Of a stretch of DNA of 64,000 nucleotides, positions 27,968 to 36,891 are shown piece by piece. Each line of letters opens with the position of its first letter. Positions within the stretch are counted from its first letter, which is position 1. The notes beneath the pieces were generated by a model. That model had not been told where the DNA came from, did not search any database, and worked only from the letters and a program-made list of their open reading frames with translations. The DNA lies in NCBI RefSeq assembly GCF_004364865.1, contig NZ_SOAU01000001.1, positions 992,001-1,056,000 of the forward strand, given 5' to 3'. Source of the DNA: Ilumatobacter fluminis. Lineage in GTDB: Bacteria; Actinomycetota; Acidimicrobiia; Acidimicrobiales; Ilumatobacteraceae. The position numbers and the translations under genes were made by a program.

Positions 27968-28572
27968 TGGCCTACAACAACGATCGCAACAACAATCGCA
28001 ACGATCGCAACAACGACAACGAGAACGAGGGCGGTCTGCGCGAGTCGCGGGTCATCACGATCAACCGTGTCGCCAAGGTCGTCAAGGGCGGCCGTCGCTT
28101 CGCCTTCACGGCGCTCGTGGTCGTCGGTGACGGCAACGGCCGTGTCGGTCTCGGCTACGGCAAGGCCAAGGAAGTGCCCCTCGCCATCCAGAAGGGCACC
28201 GAAGAGGCCAAGCGCAACCTGTTCGAGGTTCCGCTCGCCGGTTCGACCATCATCCACCCGGTCATCGGTGAGACCGGTGGCGGACGCGTGCTCATGAAGC
28301 CCGCCGCTGCCGGTACCGGCGTCATCGCCGGTGGTGCCGCCCGCATCATCCTCGAAGAGGCCGGCATCCACGACATCCTCTGCAAGTCGCTCGGTTCGGC
28401 CAACCACATCAACGTGGCCCGCGCCACGATCGAGGGGCTGAAGCAGCTCGAGCGTCCGGACGAGATCGCGAAGCGTCGCGGCATCCCCGCCGAGTCGTTC
28501 GTGCCCAAGGGTCTGCTCAACGCCTACAACGAGCGTCAGAAGCAGATGGCCGCAGGAGCCACCCATGAGTGA
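27967..28572 (+). CDS. rpsE: 30S ribosomal protein S5 with Asn/Arg/Asp-rich N-terminus
   Basis: A 201-residue S5, needed for translational accuracy. The double-stranded-RNA-binding-like domain [24 protein letters not shown] and the C-terminal [13 protein letters not shown] are conserved. The first 23 residues are a low-complexity run made of Asn, Asp and Arg (alternating AAC, GAT and CGC codons), probably grown by replication slippage. It overlaps rpmD by 8 nt. Confidence 0.98.
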   Translation: MAYNNDRNNNRNDRNNDNENEGGLRESRVITINRVAKVVKGGRRFAFTALVVVGDGNGRVGLGYGKAKEVPLAIQKGTEEAKRNLFEVPLAGSTIIHPVIGETGGGRVLMKPAAAGTGVIAGGAARIILEEAGIHDILCKSLGSANHINVARATIEGLKQLERPDEIAKRRGIPAESFVPKGLLNAYNERQKQMAAGATHE

Positions 28573-28849
28573 GAACACCATCACCGTCACCCAGACTCGC
28601 TCGGCCATCGGCGCGAAGCCCAAGACGCGCGGCACGCTCCGTGCGCTCGGCCTCGGCCGCATCGGCCAGACGAACACCCTGCCCGACCGTCCCGAGATCC
28701 GCGGCATGATCGCCCGCGTCCCGCACCTCATCGCCATCGGCGCCGACGGTCCGCAGGGCAGCGACAAGGCCAACGAGTCGGGCGAAGCCGTCAGTGAGGC
28801 TGTCGCCGACGTCGTCGAGCAGGCCGCCGACGAACAAGGAAGTAACTGA
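28565..28849 (+). CDS. rpmD: 50S ribosomal protein L30 with acidic tail
   Basis: A 94-residue protein in the L30 position. The core (about residues 5-62) has [33 protein letters not shown]. About 30 further residues are acidic and Ala/Ser-rich, where L30 usually ends at about 60. The start lies 8 nt inside rpsE, so translation is coupled. Confidence 0.95.
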   Translation: MSENTITVTQTRSAIGAKPKTRGTLRALGLGRIGQTNTLPDRPEIRGMIARVPHLIAIGADGPQGSDKANESGEAVSEAVADVVEQAADEQGSN

Positions 28850-28851
28850 TC

Positions 28852-29361
28852 ATGCGCGTTCACGATCTCGCGCCGGCTCCCGGCGCCAGCAAGAGCGGCA
28901 AGCGTGTCGGCCGTGGTACCGGCGGCAAGGGCGGCAAGACCGCCGGCCGCGGCACCAAGGGCCAGCGTGCCCGCAACACCGTCCGTCGCGGCTTCGAGGG
29001 TGGTCAGAACCCCCTCAAGCAGCGGGTCCCGAAGCTGAAGGGGTTCACGAACCCGTTCCGCGTCGAGTACAGCGCGGTCAACCTCGACACCCTGGCCGCA
29101 CTGGCCGAGGACGGCGAGTCGACCATCACCCCCGAGGTGCTGCACGCCCACGGCATCGTCCGCAAGGACGCGTTCGTGAAGGTGCTCGCCCGCGGTGAGC
29201 TGTCGGCCAAGATCGAGGTGCACGCCCACGGTGCGTCGAAGGCCGCCCAGGCTGCCATCGAGGCCGCCGGCGGCTCGCTCACCCTGATCGAGCTCCCGTT
29301 CAAGGCCGAGGGCAAGGCCGGTCGCCCGGCCGCCAAGGGCAACCAGTTCACCAACCGGTGA
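28852..29361 (+). CDS. rplO: 50S ribosomal protein L15
   Basis: A 169-residue L15, a late 50S assembly protein. It begins MRVHDLAPAPGASKSGKRVGRG with the Gly/Lys-rich GTGGKGGKTAGRGTKGQRAR segment and has a C-terminal KAAQAAIEAAGGSLTLIEL. It is the last gene of the spc block before a strong hairpin and secY. Confidence 0.97.
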   Translation: MRVHDLAPAPGASKSGKRVGRGTGGKGGKTAGRGTKGQRARNTVRRGFEGGQNPLKQRVPKLKGFTNPFRVEYSAVNLDTLAALAEDGESTITPEVLHAHGIVRKDAFVKVLARGELSAKIEVHAHGASKAAQAAIEAAGGSLTLIELPFKAEGKAGRPAAKGNQFTNR

Positions 29362-29387
29362 CCATCGGGCACACGCCCACGAAATCT

Positions 29388-29425
29388 GTGCTGCAGGGGG
29401 ACGGGACGCCCGTCCCCCTCTGCAC
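29388..29425 (+). terminator. hairpin between rplO and secY
   Basis: GTGC-tgc-AGGGGGACGGG (29388-29405) pairs with CCCGTCCCCCT-ct-GCAC (29409-29425) around the loop ACG. The inner 11-bp stem is perfect. No U tract follows, so it may be a partial terminator or an mRNA-stabilising structure. Confidence 0.5.
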
Positions 29426-29482
29426 AACCCCGACCCGGCCCAGCTGCAATCCGGTGCTTCGTCCCGAAGCGGTCTCGGCCGG

Positions 29483-29488
29483 TAGTCT
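29483..29488 (+). promoter_or_regulatory. possible -10 box for secY-adk
   Basis: TAGTCT in the context GGCCGGTAGTCT, the same 12 bases as before the glycosyltransferase at 47718 (minus strand). No good -35 is visible. It lies about 38 nt before the secY start and after the rplO hairpin. Confidence 0.3.
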
Positions 29489-29525
29489 CTCCGGGGTCTG
29501 ACGAGACAGAAAGACTTCTTCGCCA

Positions 29526-30869
29526 GTGCTGTCGAACATCCTGAACATCTTCAAGGTCCCGGATCTCCGGAACAAGCTGCTCTTCACCTTCATGATCGTG
29601 GCCCTCTATCGAGTGGGCGCAGCGATCCGGGTGCCGGGCGTCGACCCGCTGGCCATCGACCAGCTCCGCGAGGGCTCCCAGGACGGCGCGCTCGGCCTGT
29701 TCAACCTGTTCTCCGGCGGTGCCTTCGAGTCGTTCTCGGTGTTCGCGCTCGGCATCATGCCGTACATCACCGCCAGCATCATCATGCAGGTGCTCGGCGT
29801 CGTCATTCCCAAGCTCGAAGAACTCCAGCAGCAGGGCGCGGTCGGCCAGCGCAAGATCACGCAGTACACCCGCTACGTGACCATCGCGCTCGCGACGCTC
29901 CAGGCCACGGTGCTCGTGTTCCTGTTCGGCACCGGTGGCGGCGGCGCCTTCTTCTCGGCCGTGCAGGCACCCTCGGTGCCGCTGCTCCCCGACGGCATCT
30001 GGCCACGGGGCTACCTGATCATCCCGACGCTCGTCGCCGGCACCGCGGTGCTGATGTGGATGGGCGAGATGATCAGCCAGCGAGGCATCGGCAACGGCAT
30101 GTCGATGATCATCTTCGCCTCCGTCGTCGCCAGTGTTCCGGGCGGCTTCTACTCGATCCTGCAGGTCAACAAGGAGTTCTGGTTCGTCGTCATGATCATC
30201 GTCTCCTTGGCGATCATCGTGGCGGTCGTGTTCGTCGAACTCGGTCAACGACGGATCCCGGTCCAGTTCGCGAAGCGCGTCGTCGGTCGTCGCATGATGG
30301 GCGGCCAGAACACGTACATCCCGCTCAAGGTCAACCAGTCGGGCGTCATCCCGATCATCTTCGCCAGCTCGATCCTGCTGCTCCCGGCCATCCTGGCCAG
30401 CTTCTTCGGCAGCGGCGACCCGAACGCCGACGAGTGGTCGTGGGCGTGGATCCGCGGCCAGATCCAAGAGGGCGTCGACCAGTACATCCTGAACAGCCAG
30501 AACATCGTCTACGTCAGCCTGTTCGCGCTGCTGATCATCGCCTTCGCCTACTTCTACAACTCGATCGCCTTCGACCCGGTCCGTCAGGCCGACCAGATCC
30601 GTCGCCAGGGTGGCTTCATCCCGGGCGTGCGCCCCGGCCCGCAGACCGAGGCCTACCTGGCCAAGGCCGTCAACCGCATCACCCTGCCCGGCGCCGTGTT
30701 CATCGCACTCATCGCGATCACCCCGTACCTGATCCTGTGGGCGGCCGACGTGAACGGCTTCGCCTTCGCCGGTACGAGCATCCTGATCTCCGTCGGTGTG
30801 TCGCTCGAGCTGATGCGCCAGATCGACAGCCAGCTCATGCTGCGCAACTACGAGGGCTTCCTGAAGTAA
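29526..30869 (+). CDS. secY: preprotein translocase subunit SecY
   Basis: A 447-residue protein-conducting channel with about ten membrane segments. The plug-proximal NLFSGGAFESFSVFALGIMPYITASII, the QRGIGNGMSMIIFA segment and the C-terminal QLMLRNYEGFLK are diagnostic. The GTG at 29526 begins the family N-terminus (MLSNILNIFKVPDLRNKLLFT). SD is weak. It exports or inserts the many lipoproteins and membrane proteins in this window. Confidence 0.97.
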   Translation: MLSNILNIFKVPDLRNKLLFTFMIVALYRVGAAIRVPGVDPLAIDQLREGSQDGALGLFNLFSGGAFESFSVFALGIMPYITASIIMQVLGVVIPKLEELQQQGAVGQRKITQYTRYVTIALATLQATVLVFLFGTGGGGAFFSAVQAPSVPLLPDGIWPRGYLIIPTLVAGTAVLMWMGEMISQRGIGNGMSMIIFASVVASVPGGFYSILQVNKEFWFVVMIIVSLAIIVAVVFVELGQRRIPVQFAKRVVGRRMMGGQNTYIPLKVNQSGVIPIIFASSILLLPAILASFFGSGDPNADEWSWAWIRGQIQEGVDQYILNSQNIVYVSLFALLIIAFAYFYNSIAFDPVRQADQIRRQGGFIPGVRPGPQTEAYLAKAVNRITLPGAVFIALIAITPYLILWAADVNGFAFAGTSILISVGVSLELMRQIDSQLMLRNYEGFLK

Positions 30870-30979
30870 TGGCCGGGACTGGGCTCCGCTGCGCTTCGCC
30901 CGCTCCCTCCGTGAGACTCGTCGTCGGCGCTTTCCTCGTCGCGTTGCCGCGTCCGGCAGCCGTGGAGGTCTGAGGCGCC

Positions 30980-31636
30980 TTGATCCCCGGAGCTCGAATC
31001 GTCATCCTCGGCCGTCAGGGGGCCGGCAAGGGCACGCAGTGCGTGCGCTTGTCGCGCCACTACGTCGTGCCGCACATCTCCACCGGAGACGTGTTGCGAG
31101 CCGCGGTTCGCGAAGGAACCGAGCTCGGCAAGATGGCCAAAGAGGTCATGGACGCCGGCGGTCTCGTCGGTGACGACATCATGATCGGCATCGTCCGCGA
31201 GCGGCTCGCCAAGCCCGACGCCGACACGCGCGGCTACATCCTCGACGGGTTCCCCCGAACGGTGGCCCAAGCCGAGGCGCTCGACATGATCACGGCCGCC
31301 AAGCCGATCCACGTCGCGATCGATCTCGACGTGCCGCGCGAGATCGTCCTCGAACGGCTCTCGTCGCGCCGTGTCTGCCGCGACTGTGGCACGAACTACA
31401 CCGCCACCGGCAACGAGCCGTCGCCGTGGATCTGCGACGTGTGCGGCGGCGACGTCCAGCAACGCGCCGACGACACGCCCGACGCCGTCAACCGTCGTCT
31501 CGATCTGTACGAGAGCCAGACGTCACCGCTGATCGAGTACTACTCGAGCCGTGGCGCCCTGACGGTCGTCAACGGTGTCGGCCAACCCGAACACGTCTTC
31601 CAGCGGCTCACCGACGCCGTCGAAGCCCGACGTTAA
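30980..31636 (+). CDS. adk: adenylate kinase with zinc-type LID
   Basis: A 218-residue enzyme that interconverts ATP + AMP and 2 ADP. The P-loop is GRQGAGKGTQ (residues 10-19), the AMP site includes HISTGDVLRAAV and LDGFPRT, and the LID carries a four-cysteine zinc site (CRDC ... CDVC, about residues 133-157). The start appears to be TTG at 30980, after GAGG at 30972-30975. It follows secY by 110 nt, as in many bacteria, but map and infA do not follow. Confidence 0.95.
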   Translation: MIPGARIVILGRQGAGKGTQCVRLSRHYVVPHISTGDVLRAAVREGTELGKMAKEVMDAGGLVGDDIMIGIVRERLAKPDADTRGYILDGFPRTVAQAEALDMITAAKPIHVAIDLDVPREIVLERLSSRRVCRDCGTNYTATGNEPSPWICDVCGGDVQQRADDTPDAVNRRLDLYESQTSPLIEYYSSRGALTVVNGVGQPEHVFQRLTDAVEARR

Positions 31637-31740
31637 CGTCGCAATTTCGCGGACCCTCATGGCCCTGGCCGTGGACATGTCCGATCGCGCGGGTGGTCGA
31701 GGCCCACGTTCGAAAGGGTCCGGGACCGGTGGGAACCAAT

Positions 31741-31800
31741 CGGGTCGGGTGTCGGAGGGGACGACGACGGAGTCGGCGTTTCCGGAGATCACCCGACCCG
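31741..31800. repeat. 10-bp inverted repeat between convergent adk and DUF2342 gene
   Basis: CGGGTCGGGT (31741-31750) and ACCCGACCCG (31791-31800) are perfect reverse complements around 40 nt that include GTGTCGGAGG. It may be a two-way terminator or a worn REP-like copy. Confidence 0.4.
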
Positions 31801-31815
31801 GGAGAGACGTGTCGC

Positions 31816-33003
31816 TCAGTCGCCGCTCACTCGGGCGATCCAGAGGCCGGGGGCGTCGATCTCGGCGGGGGTGGGGAGTGAGTCGGGGGTTTCGATCAGG
31901 GTGGTGAGACCGTCCTCACCGACCCGGTCGACGGCACCCTGGATGAACGCCTTCCCTCGCCGCACCTGCTCCTCGCCGACACGGATGCCGAGCAGCTTCT
32001 CGACGAACACGTCGTCGGGCGTTGGCTCCGCGCGTTGGCGACGAACCGCCTCGGCGATGCGCAACGACTCGCCGCCGATCAGGCGAACCGACACGGCATC
32101 GACGACCCAGTCGGTGTACCCGACCACGGCAGCCACGGCAGCGTCGAGTCGGGGCTGGAGCGCCCGCTGCTCGTCGGACTGCACGGCGCCCAACAGCACC
32201 TCCGGATCGGAGAACGCCTGCTGGATCGCCTCCATCGGGTCGCTGTCGCTGCTCATCGGGTCGATGCCGCCGAGCGAGTCGGCCATGGCGGACGGGTCGG
32301 GGCGGAACCCGCTGACGTGCTGCCGCACGAGGTCGGCGAGCGCCGTACGCACGTGTTCGATCGACAGCACCCGATGTCCCGACAGTTCGTGGGCGAGCAC
32401 CCAGAGCCGCATCTGGTCGGTCGGGATCTCCCAGGTCTCGGCGAACTCGGCGATGTTTCGGGCGACGAGCACGATCTCCTGCTTGGCGCGGGGGATCGGC
32501 AGGTCGTGGAGACCGAACACCCGCTGCGACAATGCCCCGACCATCGATCCGACCGACATGCCCATCATCGCCGGTCCCATCATCTGACTGAGGCCGGCCA
32601 TCATCTGCATCATCGGGTCGGATGGGGCTTCGACGTCGGTGCCGGGTTGCTGACCGAGTGACGTGGCCAGATCGGTGAACAGCGGCCGGTACGCCTCGAG
32701 GGTCTCGGCGGCCCACTGGCCGCGGGTGACGATGCGCGGCTCGGGCGGGTCGTCGTCGCTGCCGGTCACGTCGTTGACGTGCATCGCTGCGATCCGGGCG
32801 AGTTCGCCGTAGGCGATCCGGTCGCCGGGGTCGACGTTGTGCTCCGGTTGGCCCTCGGTCGCGCCGAGCATCGCGAACTGGCGAGCTGCGTCCCAGTTGA
32901 GCGGGCCCTGCCCCTGGAGCGCCTTGGCGATGTCGCCGAACATGGGGAACGCCCCGAACGGATTGAACGGCTCGTCGCCCTGGCCTTGGTCGTCGTCTGC
33001 CAT
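31816..33003 (-). CDS. DUF2342 (putative zinc-dependent hydrolase) family protein
   Basis: A 395-residue protein of the actinobacterial DUF2342 / putative metal-hydrolase family. The Met-rich segment MMQMMAGLSQMMGPAMMGMSVGSMVG and the helix LWVLAHELSGHRVLSIEHVR support this. Family members have an (R/H)ExxHH motif. Here it is HELSGH, so the fifth residue is Gly and the canonical HExxH zinc site is broken. TAGCCT stands 6 nt before the ATG, suggesting a leaderless transcript. Biological role unknown. Confidence 0.75.
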   Translation of the reverse strand: MADDDQGQGDEPFNPFGAFPMFGDIAKALQGQGPLNWDAARQFAMLGATEGQPEHNVDPGDRIAYGELARIAAMHVNDVTGSDDDPPEPRIVTRGQWAAETLEAYRPLFTDLATSLGQQPGTDVEAPSDPMMQMMAGLSQMMGPAMMGMSVGSMVGALSQRVFGLHDLPIPRAKQEIVLVARNIAEFAETWEIPTDQMRLWVLAHELSGHRVLSIEHVRTALADLVRQHVSGFRPDPSAMADSLGGIDPMSSDSDPMEAIQQAFSDPEVLLGAVQSDEQRALQPRLDAAVAAVVGYTDWVVDAVSVRLIGGESLRIAEAVRRQRAEPTPDDVFVEKLLGIRVGEEQVRRGKAFIQGAVDRVGEDGLTTLIETPDSLPTPAEIDAPGLWIARVSGD

Positions 33004-33078
33004 ATGTCGAGGCTACGGCAACTCGACGTCCGTCCGGGCACGGCGGTCGCCACACGCCCGGCCGGTAGTGTCGCGTTC

Positions 33079-34077
33079 ATGACGACGACCGCGCCGGCGA
33101 GGCGCGTCTACCTGCGCGGCGTCCGCGGAGCACTCGGCTGGCGGGTGGCCGACCGACTCGCCGACGTCCCCGGCATCGACCTGACGGTCGCGTCCGGCGA
33201 CGAGCCGGTCGCCGGACGCTTCGACGTGGTCGTCGAGGTCGGGATCGCGGACCACGACGTGCTCGGCCAGCGAGGCGAGAGCGTGACGGTCGGTACCGAA
33301 GGCCTGTTGGGCGACGCCCGGTATGTCGGCGCGGACCACCTCGTCGTCGTGTCGTCCGCCATGGTGTACGGGGCGCTCGCGAACAACCCGATTCCGCTCA
33401 CCGAGGAAGCCGTGCTGCGACCCGATCCGACGTTCGTCTACGCCCGGCAGCTCGCGGGGGCGGAGGCCGAGGTCGAGGCGTGGCGGGCCGAGCGAACGGG
33501 CCGCCGTGTCGCCATGCTCCGTCCTGCGATCCCGATCGCCGAGGAGGGGACGTCCTCGCTCGCGCGGGCGCTGACGGCCGGGTCCGGTCAGGTGTTCGGC
33601 GAGGCCTCTGCGCCGACCCAGTTCGTCCATCACGACGATGTCGCGAGTGCGGTCGCGTTGGCCGTCGAACGCGAGCTCGACGGGGTGTACAACGTCGCAC
33701 CCGACGGCAGCATCCCAGGCGATCGGGTCCGGGCCCTGTCCGGTCGCAGGTTGCGCGTGCCGTTGCCGGGGAGACTCGCCGACGTGGTGGGGGCGCTGCG
33801 GTGGCGGTTCCAGCGCGGCCCGATCCCACCAGGCCTTCGTTCGTACACCCGAGCGCCGTGGATCGTCGCGAACGACAAGCTGCGTGCGGAGGGCTGGGAG
33901 CCGACCGTCACGAACGAGCAGGCTTACGTCGAGGGCACCGAGGCCAAGTGGTGGACCATGATCACCCCGAAGCGTCGCCAGGAGCTGGCGCTCGCCGCCA
34001 TGGTCGGGGCGATCGTCGCCGCACTCGCGACGACCGGGTGGTTCGCCCGCCGCTGGTGGCGGCGTCGCCCTCGCTGA
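33079..34077 (+). CDS. atypical extended SDR (NAD-dependent epimerase/dehydratase-like), membrane-anchored
   Basis: A 332-residue protein with a Rossmann start GVRGALG (fits GxxGxxG), the SSAMVYG strand and an active-site Tyr in FVYARQLAGAE. The usual YxxxK lysine is Leu, so classical SDR chemistry is doubtful. The C-terminus has one hydrophobic segment (about 305-325) followed by RRWWRRRPR, which would anchor it on the inner face. TAGTGT lies 7 nt before the ATG. It may be a binding or regulatory protein rather than an active enzyme. Confidence 0.7.
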   Translation: MTTTAPARRVYLRGVRGALGWRVADRLADVPGIDLTVASGDEPVAGRFDVVVEVGIADHDVLGQRGESVTVGTEGLLGDARYVGADHLVVVSSAMVYGALANNPIPLTEEAVLRPDPTFVYARQLAGAEAEVEAWRAERTGRRVAMLRPAIPIAEEGTSSLARALTAGSGQVFGEASAPTQFVHHDDVASAVALAVERELDGVYNVAPDGSIPGDRVRALSGRRLRVPLPGRLADVVGALRWRFQRGPIPPGLRSYTRAPWIVANDKLRAEGWEPTVTNEQAYVEGTEAKWWTMITPKRRQELALAAMVGAIVAALATTGWFARRWWRRRPR

Positions 34078-34083
34078 CGACGA

Positions 34084-34956
34084 TCAGTCGTCGGCGGCCG
34101 AGGTCGTCGGCGGCACCGTGACGTCGAACTCGTCGGTCACTTCGTCGAGCACGTCGTCGTCGACGTCATCGAGGCCGGCCTGCTCGTCTCCGGTCTCGGT
34201 GTCACCGTCCTCGCCGTCACCGTCGGCGGTCGTCTCGGCCTGCTCGTCGCCGGCGTCGTCGTCCATCGCGGCCATGTCGTCGTCGACCATCAACACCTTC
34301 GTCCCGTCGGTCCCGCGACTGCAGAGGCCGACGAGGTCGCCGTCGGCGTCGACGACGGCGGTCCCGTCTGCGACGTCGAGTTGGTCGACGTCGGCGAAGG
34401 CGACCTCGACCGGCGGGGTCGCGAGCACGGTCACGACGTCGTGATCGTGGGGCCGTCGCTCGGCGATCCGGTGGCCGGGCTCGTTGATCGAGAGGTGGAC
34501 GAGTGCGGTATCGGCGTTCTCGTCGACGATCGCCCCGGACACCGTTCGGCCCGACGGCAGCACGACGTCGACCCGGTCGGCGGACGACCGGTCGAGGGTC
34601 GTCCGGACCACCACGGCGTAGTCGCCGTCGCCGATCGGCGTGGCGAGCGCTGCGGTCGTGACATCGGCCACCGGGCGGCGCACCGCGGCGACCGTCGGGG
34701 CGGCGGATCCGTCATCGATGTCGGACACGACGGCGGTCGTCGTCGCGCTGACCGCGATGGGGGTGCCGTCGCGCGACGGCGTCATGACGAGCACGAAGAC
34801 GCCGAGTGCGACCAAGCCGAGTGAGCCCGTGGCCAGGGCGAACGCACGAGTGGAGCGGGGCACCTCGACGGCGCGCAGTTCGGCGGTCTCGTCGGCAGCG
34901 ACTTCGGACGGGTGCCGCCAGCTGCGTTCATGAGGGGGAACCGGACCGTGCTCCAC
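34084..34956 (-). CDS. single-pass membrane protein with degenerate trypsin-like domain
   Basis: A 290-residue protein. The N-terminus has ERSWRHPSE, a short motif I associate with membrane proteins of Acidimicrobiia. One membrane segment is at about 39-58. A beta-rich region follows with ENADTALVHL and GTAVVDADGDLVGLC, which resemble the Asp and Ser regions of chymotrypsin-fold proteases. The GNSGGP serine motif and a catalytic His are absent. The tail of about 70 residues is strongly acidic. It probably does not cleave peptides. Confidence 0.55.
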   Translation of the reverse strand: MEHGPVPPHERSWRHPSEVAADETAELRAVEVPRSTRAFALATGSLGLVALGVFVLVMTPSRDGTPIAVSATTTAVVSDIDDGSAAPTVAAVRRPVADVTTAALATPIGDGDYAVVVRTTLDRSSADRVDVVLPSGRTVSGAIVDENADTALVHLSINEPGHRIAERRPHDHDVVTVLATPPVEVAFADVDQLDVADGTAVVDADGDLVGLCSRGTDGTKVLMVDDDMAAMDDDAGDEQAETTADGDGEDGDTETGDEQAGLDDVDDDVLDEVTDEFDVTVPPTTSAADD

Positions 34957-35029
34957 GAGAAGACGATCGTAGTGAACGTGGAACGGCAGTGGACGTCGCG
35001 AGGCCCGGTGGCACGGCTACGATGCCTCT

Positions 35030-35542
35030 GTGCTCCCACCGGACAGCGGCGACGAATGGCTCGGACTCACCGACGCCGCCCTGCCGATCGGCGCCATCTA
35101 CGACTGGTGTGTCAGGCCGGATTGCGGTGCCGTGGTGCTCTTCAGTGGCACCGTCCGTGATCACGCGGCCGATGCGGATGGTGTGGAGCGACAAGACGTT
35201 CAATACCTCGAATACGAGGCTTACGACGAGATGGTCGTCCCGAAGCTCGCGGAGATCGCTGCGGAAACGCGCGCCCGCTGGCCCGAGGTCGGCCGCATCG
35301 CGATGATTCACCGTGTGGGCCGCCTCGAGCTCGGAGAGAGCTCGGTGGTCTGCGCTGTGTCCGCCCCACACCGACCGCAGTCTTTCGAGGCAGCGCGGTT
35401 CACGATCGACGCCCTCAAGGTGGCGGTCCCGGTGTGGAAGCGCGAAGTGTGGCCGGACGGCTCCGACTGGGGCACCAACGCTGCTGATCTCGTCGACGTC
35501 GCCGATGTATCCGTTTCGGCGTCGTCGGAGGTCGATACATGA
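35030..35542 (+). CDS. moaE: molybdopterin synthase catalytic subunit MoaE
   Basis: A 170-residue MoaE that with MoaD inserts sulfur into precursor Z to make molybdopterin. Motifs: VLFSGTVRDHA, YLEYEAYDEMVVPKL, HRVGRLELGE and the active-site lysine block VPVWKREVWPDGSDW. The GTG start at 35030 has TACGAT 6 nt upstream (leaderless pattern). No moaD or other cofactor gene is adjacent. It overlaps the next small gene by 4 nt. Confidence 0.92.
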   Translation: MLPPDSGDEWLGLTDAALPIGAIYDWCVRPDCGAVVLFSGTVRDHAADADGVERQDVQYLEYEAYDEMVVPKLAEIAAETRARWPEVGRIAMIHRVGRLELGESSVVCAVSAPHRPQSFEAARFTIDALKVAVPVWKREVWPDGSDWGTNAADLVDVADVSVSASSEVDT

Positions 35543-35763
35543 CGCAGCTCGTCGTCATCGTGCTCGCCGTTGCGGTTGTCGCCGCCATCATCGTCAGCGT
35601 GACGCGCTATCGCCGATCCCGTGACGGGGTCGATTCGTTCCGCCGCCAGATCGACGCACTCTCGCCGGAAGCTCGCCGGCCCGTGGTCGACCAGGTGCAG
35701 AGTGCCGCCGAAGCCAACGAGCCGCCGGCCACCGACGAGGAAGACGACGACGATGGCACGTGA
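35539..35763 (+). CDS. small single-pass membrane protein
   Basis: A 74-residue protein: one hydrophobic helix at 3-22 (LVVIVLAVAVVAAIIVSV), a basic RYRRSRD stop-transfer, then a cytoplasmic helical region and an acidic tail TDEEDDDDGT. The ATG overlaps the moaE stop and its own end overlaps the mreB start by 11 nt, so the three are translationally linked. Function unknown; the position suggests a link with MreB at the membrane. Confidence 0.7.
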   Translation: MTQLVVIVLAVAVVAAIIVSVTRYRRSRDGVDSFRRQIDALSPEARRPVVDQVQSAAEANEPPATDEEDDDDGT

Positions 35764-36757
35764 CCTCGCGATCGACCTGGGAACCGCCAACACCCTGGTG
35801 TACATGAAAGGTCGCGGCATCGTCCTGAACGAGCCGTCGGTCATCGCGCTCAACCGCCAGACCGGAGAGGTCCTGGCCACCGGGCGAGAGGCCTGGCAGA
35901 TGATCGGTCGGACGCCCGGCTACATCGTGGCCGTTCGGCCGCTTCGCGGTGGCGCAATCACCGACTTCGAGATCACCGAGCGGATGATCCGGTTGCTGTT
36001 GCAACGAGTTGGTGTGAGCCGCTTCACGCGCCCGAAAGTCGTCATCTGCGTGCCGTCGGCGATCACCGAGGTCGAACGCCGCGCCGTCACCGACGCCGCC
36101 CGTCGTGCCGGCGCCGCCGACGCCAACCTCATCGAGCAGCCCATGGCCGCCGCGATCGGTGCCGATCTGCCCATCGACGAACCGGTCGGCAACATGGTGA
36201 TCGACATCGGTGGCGGCACGAGCGAGACCGCGGTCATCAGCCTCGGCGGCATCGTGGCGCTCGAAGCGGTTCGGGTCGGCTCGTTCGACATCGACGCCGC
36301 CATCCAGAACTACATCCGTCGCGAGCACGGCATCGCCGTCGGCGAACGCACGGCGGAAGAGATCAAGATGGCGATCGGTTCCGCCGACCCGACGCCGCAG
36401 GAGTCACAGGCCGAGGTGCGCGGACGCGACCTCATGACCGGTCTCCCGAAGACCGTCATCCTGACGCCGGAGGAGATCCGCTACGCGATCGAGGACGTCG
36501 TGTCGTCGATCGTCGCCTCGGTGGTGCGCTGCCTGTCGAAGGCGCCGCCCGAACTGTCGCAGGACTTCCTGGTTCGCGGCATGTACCTGGTCGGCGGTGG
36601 CGGCCTGCTGCGCGGCCTCGCTGCTCGCATCGAACGCGAGACCGAGGTGCCGGTGCGGATGTCGAACGTGCCCCTCGAGGCGGTCGTCCTGGGAGCCGGT
36701 CACGTGATCGAGCACTATGACGCCCTCAAAGGCATGTTCATGGGCGCCCGTCGCTGA
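35753..36757 (+). CDS. mreB: rod shape-determining protein MreB
   Basis: A 334-residue bacterial actin. ATP-site phosphate loops are DLGTANTLVY (phosphate 1) and VIDIGGGTSETAV (phosphate 2), with MYLVGGGGLLRG for the adenosine region. It polymerises under the membrane and guides wall synthesis. mreC, mreD and rodA are not next to it. Its start lies inside the small upstream membrane-protein gene. Confidence 0.96.
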   Translation: MARDLAIDLGTANTLVYMKGRGIVLNEPSVIALNRQTGEVLATGREAWQMIGRTPGYIVAVRPLRGGAITDFEITERMIRLLLQRVGVSRFTRPKVVICVPSAITEVERRAVTDAARRAGAADANLIEQPMAAAIGADLPIDEPVGNMVIDIGGGTSETAVISLGGIVALEAVRVGSFDIDAAIQNYIRREHGIAVGERTAEEIKMAIGSADPTPQESQAEVRGRDLMTGLPKTVILTPEEIRYAIEDVVSSIVASVVRCLSKAPPELSQDFLVRGMYLVGGGGLLRGLAARIERETEVPVRMSNVPLEAVVLGAGHVIEHYDALKGMFMGARR

Positions 36758-36853
36758 TACGCAACGTCTGATCTCTCGGACTTGCCGTGCGGACGTTCCG
36801 GCAGATCGCCCGACCGGGCCAGCCGCTCACCGTTGCAGCGCTCGACCTGGCTG

Positions 36854-36880
36854 CACGGGAGGTATGAGACACCATCTGTA
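36854..36880. repeat. REP-like half element E
   Basis: CACGGGA-GGTATGAGACACC-ATCTGTA matches the right arm of repeat A at 24 of 27 positions. The facing arm near 36784 is badly worn. Its end contributes TAGGGT, the likely -10 box of the RNB gene. Confidence 0.6.
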
Positions 36881-36891
36881 GGGTGAGCGTC

